DNA of 64,000 bases from Kribbella sandramycini (lineage in GTDB: Bacteria; Actinomycetota; Actinomycetes; Propionibacteriales; Kribbellaceae), in contig NZ_JABJRC010000001.1 in assembly GCF_013131805.1 (NCBI RefSeq), positions 1,364,001 through 1,428,000 of the forward strand, read 5' to 3'. The translations under genes and the position numbers were made by a program. Of this stretch, positions 1 through 8,735 are shown piece after piece. The notes beneath the pieces are model-generated. The model ran no database searches. It saw only the letters and a list, made by a program, of their open reading frames with translations, and was not told the origin of the DNA. The stretch's first letter is position 1; each line of letters opens with the position of its first letter.

Positions 1-1897
1 TCGGGACGTCGCCCGCGCAGGCCAGAACGACGTCCGGGTCCCCGTCGTCGTTCGAGGCGAAGTCCCAGACGCCGATGCCGCGGGCGCAGTGCAGGGCGGC
101 CGCCTCCCAGCTCAGCCAGCTCGGCTGCGGTTGTTTGCCGGCAACAACGACATTGATCTGGTTCCGGGTCTGCAGGCAGTGATCCATGGTGGACAGCAAG
201 GTGTTCGCGTCCGGTGGCAGGTAGACGCGGACGACCTCGGCCTTCTTGTTCACCACATGGTCGATGAACCCGGGATCCTGGTGCGAGAAGCCGTTGTGGT
301 CCTGCCGCCACACATGTGAGGTGAGCAGGTAGTTCAGCGACGGGATCGGCCGCCGCCACTCCAGCCGGTTGATCGTCTTCAGCCACTTCGCGTGCTGGTT
401 CACCATCGAGTCCACGATGTGCACGAAGGCCTCGTACGACGAGAACACCCCGTGCCGGCCGGTCAGCAGATACCCCTCCAACCAGCCCTGGCACAAATGT
501 TCGCTGAGCACCTCCAGCACCCGGCCGTCCGGGGCGAGATGCTCGTCAGTCGGCTTGCGATCAGCCAGCCAGGCCTTCCCGGTCGCGGCGTACACCGCGT
601 TCAACCGGTTCGACTCGGTCTCGTCCGGGCCGAACAGCCGCAGATTCCGGTACGGCGCGTTCAGCTCGAACGCGTCGCGCAGGTAGACCCCGAACGCCTT
701 CGTCGGCTCGCCGTCCTCGACCCCCGGCGATTTCACCGGGACGGCGTACTCCGCGACCGCGGGCAGCACCAGATCGCGTGTCAGCAAGCCGCCGTTCGCG
801 TGTGGCGACGAGCCCATCCGCAGTTCGGCCCGCGGCACCTGCGCGAGCAGCCGCTCGACCGGACGCCCGTCCGCGTCGAACAACTCCTCGGGTCGATAGC
901 TGCGCAGCCACGACTCCAGCTGCCGCCGATGGTCGTCGTCCGTCCGGACGCCGGACAGCGGCACCTGGTGTGAACGCCAGGTGTCCTCGATCTGGTCGCC
1001 GTCGACCGTGCGTGGCCCGGTCCAGCCCTTCGGCGTCCGAAGCATGATCATCGGCCAGCCCGGCCGAGCCGGCGTCGCCGCGGCGGACCGCGCTTCGCGC
1101 TGAATCTCGGCGATCCGATCCAGGCAGTGATCGAGCGCGGCTGCGAGCGCCTGATGGACGTCGGCCGGCTCCGAACCGGCGACCAGACAAGGCTCGTAGC
1201 CGTACCCGCGGAAGAGCGCGGTCAGCTCGTCGTCGCCGATCCGCGCGAGCAGCGTCGGGTTGGCGATCTTGTAGCCGTTCAGGTGCAGGATCGGCAGCAC
1301 CGCGCCGTCCGCGGCCGGGTTCAGGAACTTGTTCGCATGCCAAGAAGTTGCCAACGGCCCCGTTTCGGCCTCACCGTCCCCGACCACGCAGGCCACCACG
1401 AGATCCGGGTTGTCCGCGGCCGCGCCGTACGCATGACTCAGCGAGTAGCCCAACTCGCCGCCCTCGTTGATCGACCCGGGCACATCGGCCGCGACATGAC
1501 TCGGAATCCCGCCCGGGAACGAGAACTGCTTGAACAGCCGCGCCATCCCGGCCGCGTCCCGGGTCGTCGTCGGGTACGCCGCCGTCCAGCTCCCCTCCAA
1601 CCAGGTGTTGGCCACCAGCGCCGGCCCGCCGTGCCCCGGCCCGGTCACGTACAGCATCGACAGCTCCCGCTGCCGGATCACCCGATTGAGATGCGCGTAG
1701 ATCAGGTTCAGCCCCGGCGTCGTCCCCCAATGCCCCAACAACCGCGGCTTGAGATGCTCGGCCCGCAGCGGCTCACTCAGCAATGGATTGTCCAGCAGGT
1801 AGATCTGCCCGACCGACAAGTAGTTGGCCGCCCGCCAGTACGCGTCGAGATCGACCAGCTCCTCGGCACCCAACGGCCGCGTCCGGATCTGCTGCAT
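1..1897 (-). CDS. Phosphoketolase (xylulose-5-P/fructose-6-P), 3' end cut by window edge
   Basis: ThDP enzyme that splits xylulose 5-phosphate or fructose 6-phosphate with phosphate to give acetyl phosphate. About 632 of the usual roughly 800 residues are visible, because the C-terminus lies beyond position 1. I translated the minus strand directly: residues 86-90 read GPGHG, residues 145-151 EGGELGY (family signature 1) and residues 173-176 GDGE (second signature, ThDP/Mg binding). The ATG at 1897-1895 shares one base with the TGA of the ThDP enzyme upstream (TGATG), so the two are translationally coupled. Together they suggest a C2 shunt in which sugar phosphates and pyruvate both end in acetyl phosphate or acetate. 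Family is certain; substrate preference cannot be read from sequence. Confidence 0.93.
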   Translation of the reverse strand, partial: MQQIRTRPLGAEELVDLDAYWRAANYLSVGQIYLLDNPLLSEPLRAEHLKPRLLGHWGTTPGLNLIYAHLNRVIRQRELSMLYVTGPGHGGPALVANTWLEGSWTAAYPTTTRDAAGMARLFKQFSFPGGIPSHVAADVPGSINEGGELGYSLSHAYGAAADNPDLVVACVVGDGEAETGPLATSWHANKFLNPAADGAVLPILHLNGYKIANPTLLARIGDDELTALFRGYGYEPCLVAGSEPADVHQALAAALDHCLDRIAEIQREARSAAATPARPGWPMIMLRTPKGWTGPRTVDGDQIEDTWRSHQVPLSGVRTDDDHRRQLESWLRSYRPEELFDADGRPVERLLAQVPRAELRMGSSPHANGGLLTRDLVLPAVAEYAVPVKSPGVEDGEPTKAFGVYLRDAFELNAPYRNLRLFGPDETESNRLNAVYAATGKAWLADRKPTDEHLAPDGRVLEVLSEHLCQGWLEGYLLTGRHGVFSSYEAFVHIVDSMVNQHAKWLKTINRLEWRRPIPSLNYLLTSHVWRQDHNGFSHQDPGFIDHVVNKKAEVVRVYLPPDANTLLSTMDHCLQTRNQINVVVAGKQPQPSWLSWEAAALHCARGIGVWDFASNDDGDPDVVLACAGDVP

Positions 1898-3693
1898 CAC
1901 GCGTCCTTTCCGTTACCAGGCAGGAACTCCTGGAGTTTCGACTTCACGCCTTCCTTGATCACGTCGACCCGATCGGAATCCCCACGCAGGATCGACTCGG
2001 CCGATTTCACGATCTGGTCCCACGTGGCATGCGGCGGGATCGGCGGTACGGCCGGATCGGTGCGGAAGTCGAGCACACACGGCCGATCCGCCGCGAGCGC
2101 CTCCTCCCACGCTCCAGCGACTTCGTCCGGCTTCGCGACCAGAACACCGGCCAGCCCCAGGCTGCGCGCGTAGGCGGCGTACGAGAACTCGGGCAGTTCC
2201 TGGGAGGGCAGGAACTGCGGCGAACCGCCCATCGCCCGTAGTTCCCACGTCACCTGGTTCAGATCGTTGTTGTGCAGCACGGCGACGACCAGCCGCGGAT
2301 CGTCCCAGTCCCGCCAGTACTTCGCGATCGTGATCAGCTCGTTGATGCCGTTCATCTGCATCGCGCCGTCGCCGACCAGCGCGATCCCCGGCCGGCCGAG
2401 CCGGCCGAACTTCGCGCCGACCAGATAGGGCACGCCCGGGCCCATCGTCGCGAGCGTCCCGGACAGCGAGCCCCGCATCCCGTCCCGGAAGCGGAGATGC
2501 CGGGCGTACCAGTTGGCTGCGGAGCCGGAGTCGGCCGTCACGATCGCGTCGGCCGGCAACCGCGGCGAGAGCTCGTGGAAGACCAGCTCGGGGTTGATCG
2601 GATCGGCCGACGTGTGGGCGCGGCGATCGAGGACCTCCCACCAGCGCTCGACGTTGCTCTCGACGGTCTCCCGCCAGGACCGATCAGCCTTGGCCTGGAC
2701 CATCGGGAGCAAGCGGCGCAAGGTCTCCCCGGCATCGCCGACCAGGTTCACCTCGAACGGATAACGCAAGCCGATCATGGTCGGATCGGCGTCGATCTGC
2801 ACCGCGCGCGCCTGGCCGTACTCCGGCAGGAACTGGCTGTACGGGAAGTTCGACCCGACCACGAGCAAGGTGTCGCAGTCCCGCATCAGCTCGTACGACG
2901 GCCGCGTGCCAAGCAGTCCGATCGACCCGGTCACCCACGGCAGCTCGTCGGACAGCACGTCCTTGCCCAGCAGCGCCTTCGCGACTCCGGCGCCCAGCTG
3001 CTCGGCGATCGCGGTCACCTCCGGCCCGGCGGCACGCGCGCCTTGACCGATCAGGATCGCGACCCGCTCCCCGGCGTTCAGCACATCGGCGGCCCGCCGC
3101 AGGTCGTCGTCCGCCGGAACCGCCGTCGACCAACTCTGATCGAGACTCGACGGCACCATCTTGAACGCGTGTGACGGCTCGACGTACTCCAGTTCCTGGA
3201 CGTCGTTCGGGACGACGAGCGCGGTGACGGTACGCCGGGACGTCGCGATCCGGATCGCCCGATCCAGCACGTTCGGCAGCTGCTCGGGGACCATCGCCTG
3301 CTGGCAGTAGTCGCTCGCGACATCCTTGAACAACGCCATCAGATCGACCTCTTGCTGATAATGGCCGCCCAGCGCCGACCGGGAGGTCTGACCGACGATC
3401 GCGACCACCGGGACATGATCGAGTTTGGCGTCGTACAGGCCGTTCAGCAGGTGGATCGCGCCCGGACCGCTGGTCGCGGCGCAGACGCCGACCCGGCCGC
3501 TGAACTTCGCGTACCCGACCGCCTCGAAGGCGGCGAGCTCTTCGTGTCTGGCCTGTACGAAGCGCGGTTCGTCGTCCGCGCGCTCCCAGGCCGACAGCAG
3601 GCCGTTGATGCCGTCACCGGCGTAACCGAAGACGTGGTCCACACCCCAGGCGCGGAGGCGGGCGAGCAGGACATCGGCGACGGTGTTCTTCAT
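1897..3693 (-). CDS. Thiamine-diphosphate enzyme, pyruvate oxidase/acetolactate synthase type
   Basis: A 598-residue three-domain ThDP enzyme. The N-terminal PYR domain carries the activating Glu in [11 protein letters not shown] (residue 51 or 52) followed by [15 protein letters not shown]. The central domain is FAD/nucleotide-like, and the C-terminal PP domain has the GDGAMQMNG motif from residue 441 with the downstream [11 protein letters not shown] segment. The start is ATG at 3693, where the homology begins; the frame stays open upstream to 4236, but that overlaps the opposite-strand gene and lacks homology. The resemblance is to PoxB-like 'thiamine pyrophosphate-requiring proteins', which decarboxylate pyruvate. 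Coupling to phosphoketolase by TGATG suggests a joint role in acetyl-phosphate or acetate formation. The exact reaction (oxidase or decarboxylase) is inferred. Confidence 0.88.
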   Translation of the reverse strand: MKNTVADVLLARLRAWGVDHVFGYAGDGINGLLSAWERADDEPRFVQARHEELAAFEAVGYAKFSGRVGVCAATSGPGAIHLLNGLYDAKLDHVPVVAIVGQTSRSALGGHYQQEVDLMALFKDVASDYCQQAMVPEQLPNVLDRAIRIATSRRTVTALVVPNDVQELEYVEPSHAFKMVPSSLDQSWSTAVPADDDLRRAADVLNAGERVAILIGQGARAAGPEVTAIAEQLGAGVAKALLGKDVLSDELPWVTGSIGLLGTRPSYELMRDCDTLLVVGSNFPYSQFLPEYGQARAVQIDADPTMIGLRYPFEVNLVGDAGETLRRLLPMVQAKADRSWRETVESNVERWWEVLDRRAHTSADPINPELVFHELSPRLPADAIVTADSGSAANWYARHLRFRDGMRGSLSGTLATMGPGVPYLVGAKFGRLGRPGIALVGDGAMQMNGINELITIAKYWRDWDDPRLVVAVLHNNDLNQVTWELRAMGGSPQFLPSQELPEFSYAAYARSLGLAGVLVAKPDEVAGAWEEALAADRPCVLDFRTDPAVPPIPPHATWDQIVKSAESILRGDSDRVDVIKEGVKSKLQEFLPGNGKDA

Positions 3694-3699
3694 GATCCG

Positions 3700-3761
3700 G
3701 CCGGTGCCCGCTCGGCCCGCTCCCAACCGGGCGCATGGATCTGCCGGCGCCGGGCACCGGC
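3700..3761. promoter_or_regulatory. Long-spaced inverted repeat in the divergent intergenic region
   Basis: Perfect 11-bp arms GCCGGTGCCCG (3700-3710) and CGGGCACCGGC (3751-3761), separated by 40 bp. They lie between the divergent starts at 3693 (minus) and 3790 (plus). The region must hold both promoters. The repeat may be a two-site operator or may fold in a 5' leader; no consensus -10/-35 is obvious. Confidence 0.4.
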
Positions 3762-3789
3762 AGGGACCGACCAGTGAGCGGAGGACGAC

Positions 3790-4755
3790 GTGAAGATCGG
3801 GTACTTCCTGTCGAGTGAGGAATACACGCCGGCCGAGCTGATCGAGCAGGCGCGGCTGGCCGAGGAGGCCGGGTTCGACGGGTTGTGGATCAGCGATCAC
3901 TTTCACCCGTGGAACGACGCGCAGGGGCAGAGTGCGTTCGTGTGGTCGGCGATCGGGGCGATCTCGCAGGTGTGCGAACTGCCGGTGACGACGGCGGTGA
4001 CGTGCCCGACGGTGCGGATCCACCCGGCGGTGATCGCGCAGGCCGCGGCGACGAGCGCCGTCCTGCTGAACGGGCGGTTCCGGCTCGGGATCGGCAGCGG
4101 CGAAGCCCTCAACGAGCACATCCTCGGATCGGTCTGGCCGACGGTCGGCGTCCGGCTGGAGATGCTCGAAGAGGCGGTGGAGATCATGCGGCGGCTCTGG
4201 ACGGAGGAGGGGTTCGTCTCCCATCACGGCAAGCACTACACCGTGGACACCGCCCGGATCTACACCCGCCCGGAGGCGCCGCTGCCGATCTACATGTCCG
4301 GATTCGGGCCGGAGGCAACCGATGTCGCCGCCCGGATCGCGGACGGCTACATCACCACCGAACCGGACACCGAACTACTGCAGCGCTTTCGTGAGCACGG
4401 CGGCGGCGACAAGCCGGCCCAAGGCGGTTTCAAGGTCAGCTACGCGCCGACGCGTGACGAGGGCGTCGAGCAGGCGCACCGGATCTGGGGCAACGCCGGC
4501 CTGCCCGGTGAGCTGGCCCAAGTGCTGCCGTCACCCCGGCATTTCGAGCAGGCCAGTCAGTTGGTGACCAAGGAGGCGACCGCCGAGTCGGTGACCGCCG
4601 GGCCGAAGGCCGATGACCACATCGAGGCGTTCACGCCGTACGCCGAAGCCGGATTCGACGAGGTCTACGTCGCCAACATGGGCCCGCACACCGTGGACCT
4701 GATGAACCTCTACCGCACCGAAGTACTTCCCGAACTCCGACACCGGCACCCTTAG
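3790..4755 (+). CDS. F420-dependent LLM-class oxidoreductase (TIGR03557/FGD-like)
   Basis: A 321-residue luciferase-like monooxygenase-fold protein of the F420-using class related to F420-dependent glucose-6-phosphate dehydrogenase. Diagnostic stretches are the N-terminal MKIGYFLSSEEYTP, GFDGLWISDHFHPW (residues about 29-42), FRLGIGSGEALNEHILG and YMSGFGPEATDVAARIADGY. The start is GTG at 3790, with GGAGG about 7 bases upstream; the next gene begins 9 bases after the stop. It is likely cytosolic and would transfer hydride between F420 and an organic substrate that sequence alone does not identify. It lies divergent from the ThDP enzyme and phosphoketolase genes. Confidence 0.87.
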   Translation: MKIGYFLSSEEYTPAELIEQARLAEEAGFDGLWISDHFHPWNDAQGQSAFVWSAIGAISQVCELPVTTAVTCPTVRIHPAVIAQAAATSAVLLNGRFRLGIGSGEALNEHILGSVWPTVGVRLEMLEEAVEIMRRLWTEEGFVSHHGKHYTVDTARIYTRPEAPLPIYMSGFGPEATDVAARIADGYITTEPDTELLQRFREHGGGDKPAQGGFKVSYAPTRDEGVEQAHRIWGNAGLPGELAQVLPSPRHFEQASQLVTKEATAESVTAGPKADDHIEAFTPYAEAGFDEVYVANMGPHTVDLMNLYRTEVLPELRHRHP

Positions 4756-4764
4756 GAGGAACTC

Positions 4765-4938
4765 ATGACGCAGCAACCGATTCCCCCCGTCCCGCCGCTC
4801 CCCGACCCGACCGATCCCGATCGCCCCTTCCCGGGCCAGGGCCGGCCGGAGGAGCAGGATCCGGATCTGAACCCGAATCCGGACCCGATCCCGGCGGATC
4901 CCGACGAGGACCCGAACGAGCAGCTCCCCCGCTTCTGA
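4765..4938 (+). CDS. Small acidic proline-rich protein (57 aa), unknown function
   Basis: ATG at 4765 follows an excellent AGGAGGA ribosome-binding site (4755-4761), and the start lies 9 bases after the previous stop. The product is 57 residues, rich in Pro, Asp and Glu, beginning MTQQPIPPVPPLPDP and ending NEQLPRF, with no predicted fold, membrane segment or signal. A strong hairpin follows directly, so it is the last gene of the transcript. Codon-strong initiation and terminator placement argue that it is real. I do not recognise a family. Confidence 0.6.
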   Translation: MTQQPIPPVPPLPDPTDPDRPFPGQGRPEEQDPDLNPNPDPIPADPDEDPNEQLPRF

Positions 4939-4946
4939 TCGCGCGC

Positions 4947-4981
4947 CCGCCGCGCCGCCACCCCGGGTGACGGCGCGGCGG
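4947..4981 (+). terminator. Hairpin terminator after the F420 oxidoreductase operon
   Basis: Perfect 11-bp stem: CCGCCGCGCCG (4947-4957) pairs with CGGCGCGGCGG (4971-4981) across a 13-nt loop, starting 9 bases after a stop codon. There is no strong U-tract, as is usual in high-G+C actinobacteria. Confidence 0.6.
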
Positions 4982-5058
4982 AGCCTTGTGAAAAGCTCTC
5001 GCTCTGCGTCAGCTCGGGCAATGGGCGACGACCGTTTGTCTTGCGGGAGCGCTCACCC

Positions 5059-5757
5059 TTGCCCAGCACCGACCTCACGTCCGCGCACGCCTTCGCCGAA
5101 CTCGCCGGCCGGCTCGCCGACCTGGAGACCGTCGCGGATGTCGCGGAGACAGTCTGCACTGCGGCCGCGCCGCTGATCGGCGGCGGATCGGTCGGCTTGG
5201 TGCTCTACGAACAGCGCCGATTCCGGCTCGCCGGTGCGGACGACGCCGTCCTCGCCGCTGCGATCGACCGGCAGCTCGTCGCCACCGAGGGCCCGGCGCT
5301 GGACGCCGCCCGCGCCTCGGCGCCGGTGTTCGCCGATCTGACCACCACCCCGCTCTGGAGCCGCTGGACGCCGTCCGCCTGCGCGCTCGGCTGGCGCCGC
5401 TGGCTGAGTCTGCCGCTGATGAGCCGCGACCAGTGGTGTCTCGGCGTCCTCGAAGTCGCCGGCCGGACGGCGGCCGAACTCGGGACCGCGCAGATCGAAC
5501 AGGCTCGGGTGCTGGCCGAGCATGTCGCCGTCGCGATCGACGCGGCCCGGATCCGGCAGACCCTGCTGGTCGCGCAGATCGCCCAGGAGACGGTCGGCCA
5601 GGCCGTGGGGATCTTGATGGAGCGGCTCGACCTGACCGCCGAGCAGGCGATCGGCTTCCTGCGGCGGTACTCCCAGGAACAGCACCTCAAGTTGCGCGAC
5701 GTCGCAGCCGGGCTGATCGCGACCCGGAAGCTCCCTGACCCAACCGGCAGCCGATGA
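5059..5757 (+). CDS. GAF-ANTAR domain response regulator (first copy)
   Basis: Two-domain cytosolic protein of about 232 residues. An N-terminal GAF sensor (roughly residues 10-160) is followed by a C-terminal ANTAR RNA-binding domain with the hallmark VGQAVGILMERLDLTAEQAIGFL and a following RRYSQ. ANTAR domains bind paired hairpins in nascent mRNA and prevent termination. The start chosen is TTG at 5059 with GGGAG nine bases upstream; TTG at 5041 is the alternative. No histidine kinase is adjacent, so GAF ligand sensing is the likely input. A second GAF-ANTAR gene follows 133 bases downstream. Confidence 0.85.
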   Translation: MPSTDLTSAHAFAELAGRLADLETVADVAETVCTAAAPLIGGGSVGLVLYEQRRFRLAGADDAVLAAAIDRQLVATEGPALDAARASAPVFADLTTTPLWSRWTPSACALGWRRWLSLPLMSRDQWCLGVLEVAGRTAAELGTAQIEQARVLAEHVAVAIDAARIRQTLLVAQIAQETVGQAVGILMERLDLTAEQAIGFLRRYSQEQHLKLRDVAAGLIATRKLPDPTGSR

Positions 5758-5805
5758 ACGCAATGCCCTGTCCAGGAACCGCAAACTTCCGGCGAATGCT
5801 TCGGA

Positions 5806-5825
5806 ATCCCTTGTCCACAAGGGAT
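5806..5825. terminator. Perfect inverted repeat between the two GAF-ANTAR genes
   Basis: ATCCCTTG (5806-5813) and CAAGGGAT (5818-5825) form a perfect 8-bp stem with a 4-nt loop. It could terminate the first GAF-ANTAR transcript or, being a leader hairpin of the second gene, act as a regulatory RNA element. The position, 66 bases before GTG 5891, fits either reading. Confidence 0.4.
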
Positions 5826-5890
5826 ACTGGCCACACGACACTCCTGCAGGGTGGGTGTCCGGCAGTTCCATCCCACCACTGGAGTATCTC

Positions 5891-6613
5891 GTGTCTGTGA
5901 TCAGCTCGCCCGCCGACAACTCGGCAGCGCGATTCGCGCACCTCGCGGTCGAGTTGCACAACCTGACCGGTATCGAGGAGACCGTCGACGTCGTCGTCGG
6001 GTTCGCGCTCCAGGCACTCAACTGCTCGTACGCCGGGCTCACCGTCTGGGCGAGCGGATCGCGCCCCGAGATCGCGGCCGTCACCGCCCCGGTGGTCGCC
6101 GAGGTGTTCGAGCTCCAGCTCGGAACCGAGACCGGTCCGCTGGTGACCACGATGCACGACCGGGAGACGGTCCTGATCCGCGACACCGAGAGCGATCATC
6201 GCTGGCCCGAGTGGGCCGCGAAGGTGTCCGCGCTCGGGGTGCGCAGTGTGCTCGACGTACCGCTGCTGTTCGGCGCCCGGCACGCGACGACCACCGGCGT
6301 CCTCGGTCTCTACAGCCCGGAGCCGGATGCCTTCGGCCCGGACGACGAGGCTGTCGCGCACATCCTCGCGCGACACGCGACCGTCGCGATCGCCACCACC
6401 CGCCACGAGGCGAACCTCGCCCAGGCCGTCGACGCCCGCAAGCTGGTCGGTCAGGCGATGGGCATCCTGATGGAGCGGTTCGACATCGACGGCGACCGCG
6501 CGTTCGCCGTCCTGCGCCGCTACTCCCAGGACACCAACACCAAGCTGCGCGACGTCGCCCAACAGCTGATCGACACGCGGCGGTTGCCGCGCGTCAACGG
6601 GCCGAAGCCCTGA
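5891..6613 (+). CDS. GAF-ANTAR domain response regulator (second copy)
   Basis: About 240 residues: a GAF domain, then an ANTAR domain (LVGQAMGILMERFDIDGDRAFAVLRRYSQ) that closely parallels the upstream gene's C-terminus. The GTG at 5891 is preceded by GGAG, so I prefer it to the GTG 36 bases upstream. The GAF portions of the two copies differ much more than the ANTAR portions, suggesting different signals and similar RNA targets. The gene ends in a hairpin shared with the convergent AraC gene. Confidence 0.86.
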   Translation: MSVISSPADNSAARFAHLAVELHNLTGIEETVDVVVGFALQALNCSYAGLTVWASGSRPEIAAVTAPVVAEVFELQLGTETGPLVTTMHDRETVLIRDTESDHRWPEWAAKVSALGVRSVLDVPLLFGARHATTTGVLGLYSPEPDAFGPDDEAVAHILARHATVAIATTRHEANLAQAVDARKLVGQAMGILMERFDIDGDRAFAVLRRYSQDTNTKLRDVAQQLIDTRRLPRVNGPKP

Positions 6614-6618
6614 GGCGG

Positions 6619-6647
6619 GCCGCGCCGCCGACAGGGGATGGCGCGGC
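6619..6647. terminator. Bidirectional hairpin between convergent genes
   Basis: GCCGCGCC (6619-6626) pairs perfectly with GGCGCGGC (6640-6647), loop 13 nt. It lies in the 39-bp gap between the plus-strand GAF-ANTAR stop and the minus-strand AraC stop. Confidence 0.5.
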
Positions 6648-6652
6648 TCTCC

Positions 6653-7579
6653 TCAGTTGTGCAGTGTCTCGCTCGGCGACTCGCCGTACGTTTGCCGGTA
6701 GGCCGCGGCGAAACGACCGAGGTGATGGAAACCCCAGCGCGCCGCGGCTGCGGACACGGTCAGCTCGGCCGGATCACCCGCCTGCAGCATCGCGCGCGCC
6801 TCGGCGAGCCGCAGCTGCCGCAGGTAGCCGAGTGGGCTGATTCCGAGATGGCGCTGGAACGCGCTCTGCACAGCTCGCACCGTCACACCGGCCGCCGCCG
6901 CGATATCGCCGACGCCGATCGGGGAATCGACGTTCGACTCCAGGTAGGCGATTGCGCGGCGGACGGTTCGGGACGGCGCGATCTGCCCGCCGTCCGCGTC
7001 CAGGGCGGTGTTCGGGAAGGCCGCGAGCACACTCGACGCGAGCAACTGCTCGACCGAGGCCAGCAACAGCCGCGACGCCTTGAGCGTCGGGTTCGGCAGG
7101 ACGTCGTCGCCCAGGTAGCTGATCGTCCGCGCGAGCTGTTGCCCGGCCGCCGCCGTCCGCGGGCGGTGGTGGAGCAACCGGACCGGCGCGACGGCGTGCG
7201 CCGCCTGGGTGAGCAGCGCGGGGTCGAACATGGTGATGCTGTAGCGCGAGTTGTCGATCCGCCCGGCGTACGGGCGGTCCGGCGGCGCGAACGACACCAC
7301 ATCACCGGGGCCGAAGGCATCCTGCCAGCCGTCCGTGACATGGTCGCGGACGGTGCCGTCCGCGACGACGCACAGGCAGATCTTGCCCAGCGGGTTCGCG
7401 TCGTAGCGCATCTCGAACCCGATCTCGAGCCGGTCCACCGTGATCGACCCGGCCGCCTCGCGCTCGATCCGGGTCCGGATCTGCTCGCCCGGGCTACCGA
7501 TCCGCATCTTCGTATAGGCCCGGTTCAGGAACGCCTCGGTCGACTCCAGATCCCGGCTCTCGAACTTCAGGGATTCCAC
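6653..7579 (-). CDS. AraC-family transcriptional regulator
   Basis: About 308 residues. The N-terminal ligand/cupin-like half (CVVADGTVRDHV, FGPGDVVSFAPPDRPYAG) is followed by a C-terminal double helix-turn-helix of about 100 residues. The first HTH is IGVGDIAAAAGVTVRAVQSAF and the second region runs SAAAARWGFHHLGRFAAAYRQTYGESP. The start chosen is GTG at 7579, with GGGGG six bases upstream; GTG at 7597 in frame is possible. It resembles the RipA/AraC-binding-like regulators that control nearby catabolic genes, but no obvious partner lies next to it. The target is unknown. Confidence 0.87.
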   Translation of the reverse strand: MESLKFESRDLESTEAFLNRAYTKMRIGSPGEQIRTRIEREAAGSITVDRLEIGFEMRYDANPLGKICLCVVADGTVRDHVTDGWQDAFGPGDVVSFAPPDRPYAGRIDNSRYSITMFDPALLTQAAHAVAPVRLLHHRPRTAAAGQQLARTISYLGDDVLPNPTLKASRLLLASVEQLLASSVLAAFPNTALDADGGQIAPSRTVRRAIAYLESNVDSPIGVGDIAAAAGVTVRAVQSAFQRHLGISPLGYLRQLRLAEARAMLQAGDPAELTVSAAAARWGFHHLGRFAAAYRQTYGESPSETLHN

Positions 7580-7644
7580 GAACAACCCCCACCACACACC
7601 GCAACGAACCGGCCACTTGTCTGAGCCGGAGCGATGTCTCCATG

Positions 7645-8070
7645 CTAGCGAACAGGCGCAGCCTGGATCAGCTCCAGCAGATTGCCCTCCGGATCCTTGA
7701 GGTAGGCGAAGCGGGCGCCGGGCCGGGCTGCGGGAGCCGGCGGCGAGACCTCGGTGGCGCCCGCGGCCAGCAGTTGCGCGTGGGCGGCCTCCAGGTCGGC
7801 GACGGCCAGAGCCCAGTGGAAATAGCCCTGGACGGCGGCGCCGGCGTACGGGTCGGCGAACTCCTGGGGCGCCGATCCGCTGCGCTCGACGAACTCCAGT
7901 TTCAAGCCGTCGGGACGGCGCAGGATCGCGGTCCGGACGCCCGCTTCCGGGAGCTCGAGCTCCTCCTCGACCTCGGTGAGGCCGAGGGCGCGGGCGTAAA
8001 AGTCGCGCTGGAGGTCGAGGTCGGCGACGGAGAGGCCGACATGGTCGAAGGTAATGTTAATAGTATTCAC
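7645..8070 (-). CDS. VOC (glyoxalase/bleomycin-resistance-like) protein
   Basis: A 141-residue single vicinal-oxygen-chelate domain made of two beta-alpha-beta-beta-beta units. FDHVGLSVADLD supplies the first metal His, LKLEFVE a Glu, QGYFHWALAVADL the second His and PEGNLLELIQ the final Glu. It probably binds a divalent metal and acts on, or sequesters, a small molecule. The start is GTG at 8070 without an evident ribosome-binding site, suggesting a near-leaderless transcript from the divergent promoter shared with the TetR gene. Pairing with a TetR regulator suggests a ligand-induced detoxification function (inference). Confidence 0.82.
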   Translation of the reverse strand: MNTINITFDHVGLSVADLDLQRDFYARALGLTEVEEELELPEAGVRTAILRRPDGLKLEFVERSGSAPQEFADPYAGAAVQGYFHWALAVADLEAAHAQLLAAGATEVSPPAPAARPGARFAYLKDPEGNLLELIQAAPVR

Positions 8071-8116
8071 ATCGATCAGCGTACACCGCTAAGTTAGTGT
8101 TGTTAACATCGTCGCC
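8050..8116. promoter_or_regulatory. AT-rich divergent promoter/operator of VOC and TetR genes
   Basis: This stretch is conspicuously A/T-rich against its GC-rich surroundings. It holds the 8-bp palindrome TGTTAACA (8101-8108) inside the looser dyad GTTAGTGTTGTTAAC, and a related GTTAATA half-site at 8055-8061 near the VOC start. TetR repressors commonly bind such sites between themselves and a divergent target. Confidence 0.45.
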
Positions 8117-8710
8117 ATGACTCCTCGGGCCGGGTATCACCACGGCGATCTGCGGAACGCGCTCGAACAGGCCGCGCTGGAGCTGGTCGCGGAGCGGGGG
8201 CCGCAGGGGTTCAGCCTGGCGGAGGCGAGCCGGCGGGCGGGGGTTAGCGCGGCGGCGCCGTTCCGGCATTTCGCAAACAGGGAGGCGTTGCTGGCGGCGC
8301 TGGCCATGCGCAGCTACGAGGAGCAGCGGGTGCGGTTCGCGCGGGCGGCGGGCGGGGCGGCGGATCCGATCGAGCAGCTCGCCCGGTTCGCTTCGGCGTA
8401 CGTCGGGTTCGCGGTGGAGCAGCAGGCGCTGTTCGACGTGACGTTCGGGGCGGGGCTGGTGAAGCGGGAGCACCCGGGGCTGGAGGAGGCGGGTCAGCGC
8501 GTGCTCGACGTCCTTCGGGCGCCGGCCGAGCAGCTTCGGGCAGAGCCGGCGGCTGCGCTCGAACTGATCCACACGATCGCCGCGACCGCCCATGGATTCG
8601 CCGCGTTTCTGCGTGAAGGTGTGCTCACCGACCGCGCACGCGCGGAAGTGAGCGCCGCGGCGGCTGCGCGCGTTCTCGCTCACCAGCCGGATCAGCGCTT
8701 GCCGAGCTGA
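8117..8710 (+). CDS. TetR-family transcriptional regulator
   Basis: 197 residues. The N-terminal TetR HTH is plain: YHHGDLRNALEQAALELVAERG, then FSLAEASRRAGVSAAAPFRHFANREALLAAL (residues about 7-65). The C-terminal helical ligand domain resembles the WHG/TetR_C class. ATG at 8117 has no clear Shine-Dalgarno, consistent with a leaderless mRNA. It sits divergent from the VOC gene and 25 bases upstream of an MFS transporter on the same strand, so it probably represses both through the AT-rich intergenic site. Confidence 0.86.
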   Translation: MTPRAGYHHGDLRNALEQAALELVAERGPQGFSLAEASRRAGVSAAAPFRHFANREALLAALAMRSYEEQRVRFARAAGGAADPIEQLARFASAYVGFAVEQQALFDVTFGAGLVKREHPGLEEAGQRVLDVLRAPAEQLRAEPAAALELIHTIAATAHGFAAFLREGVLTDRARAEVSAAAAARVLAHQPDQRLPS

Positions 8711-8735
8711 CTCGTCAGGGGTTCGATGGGCGCTT

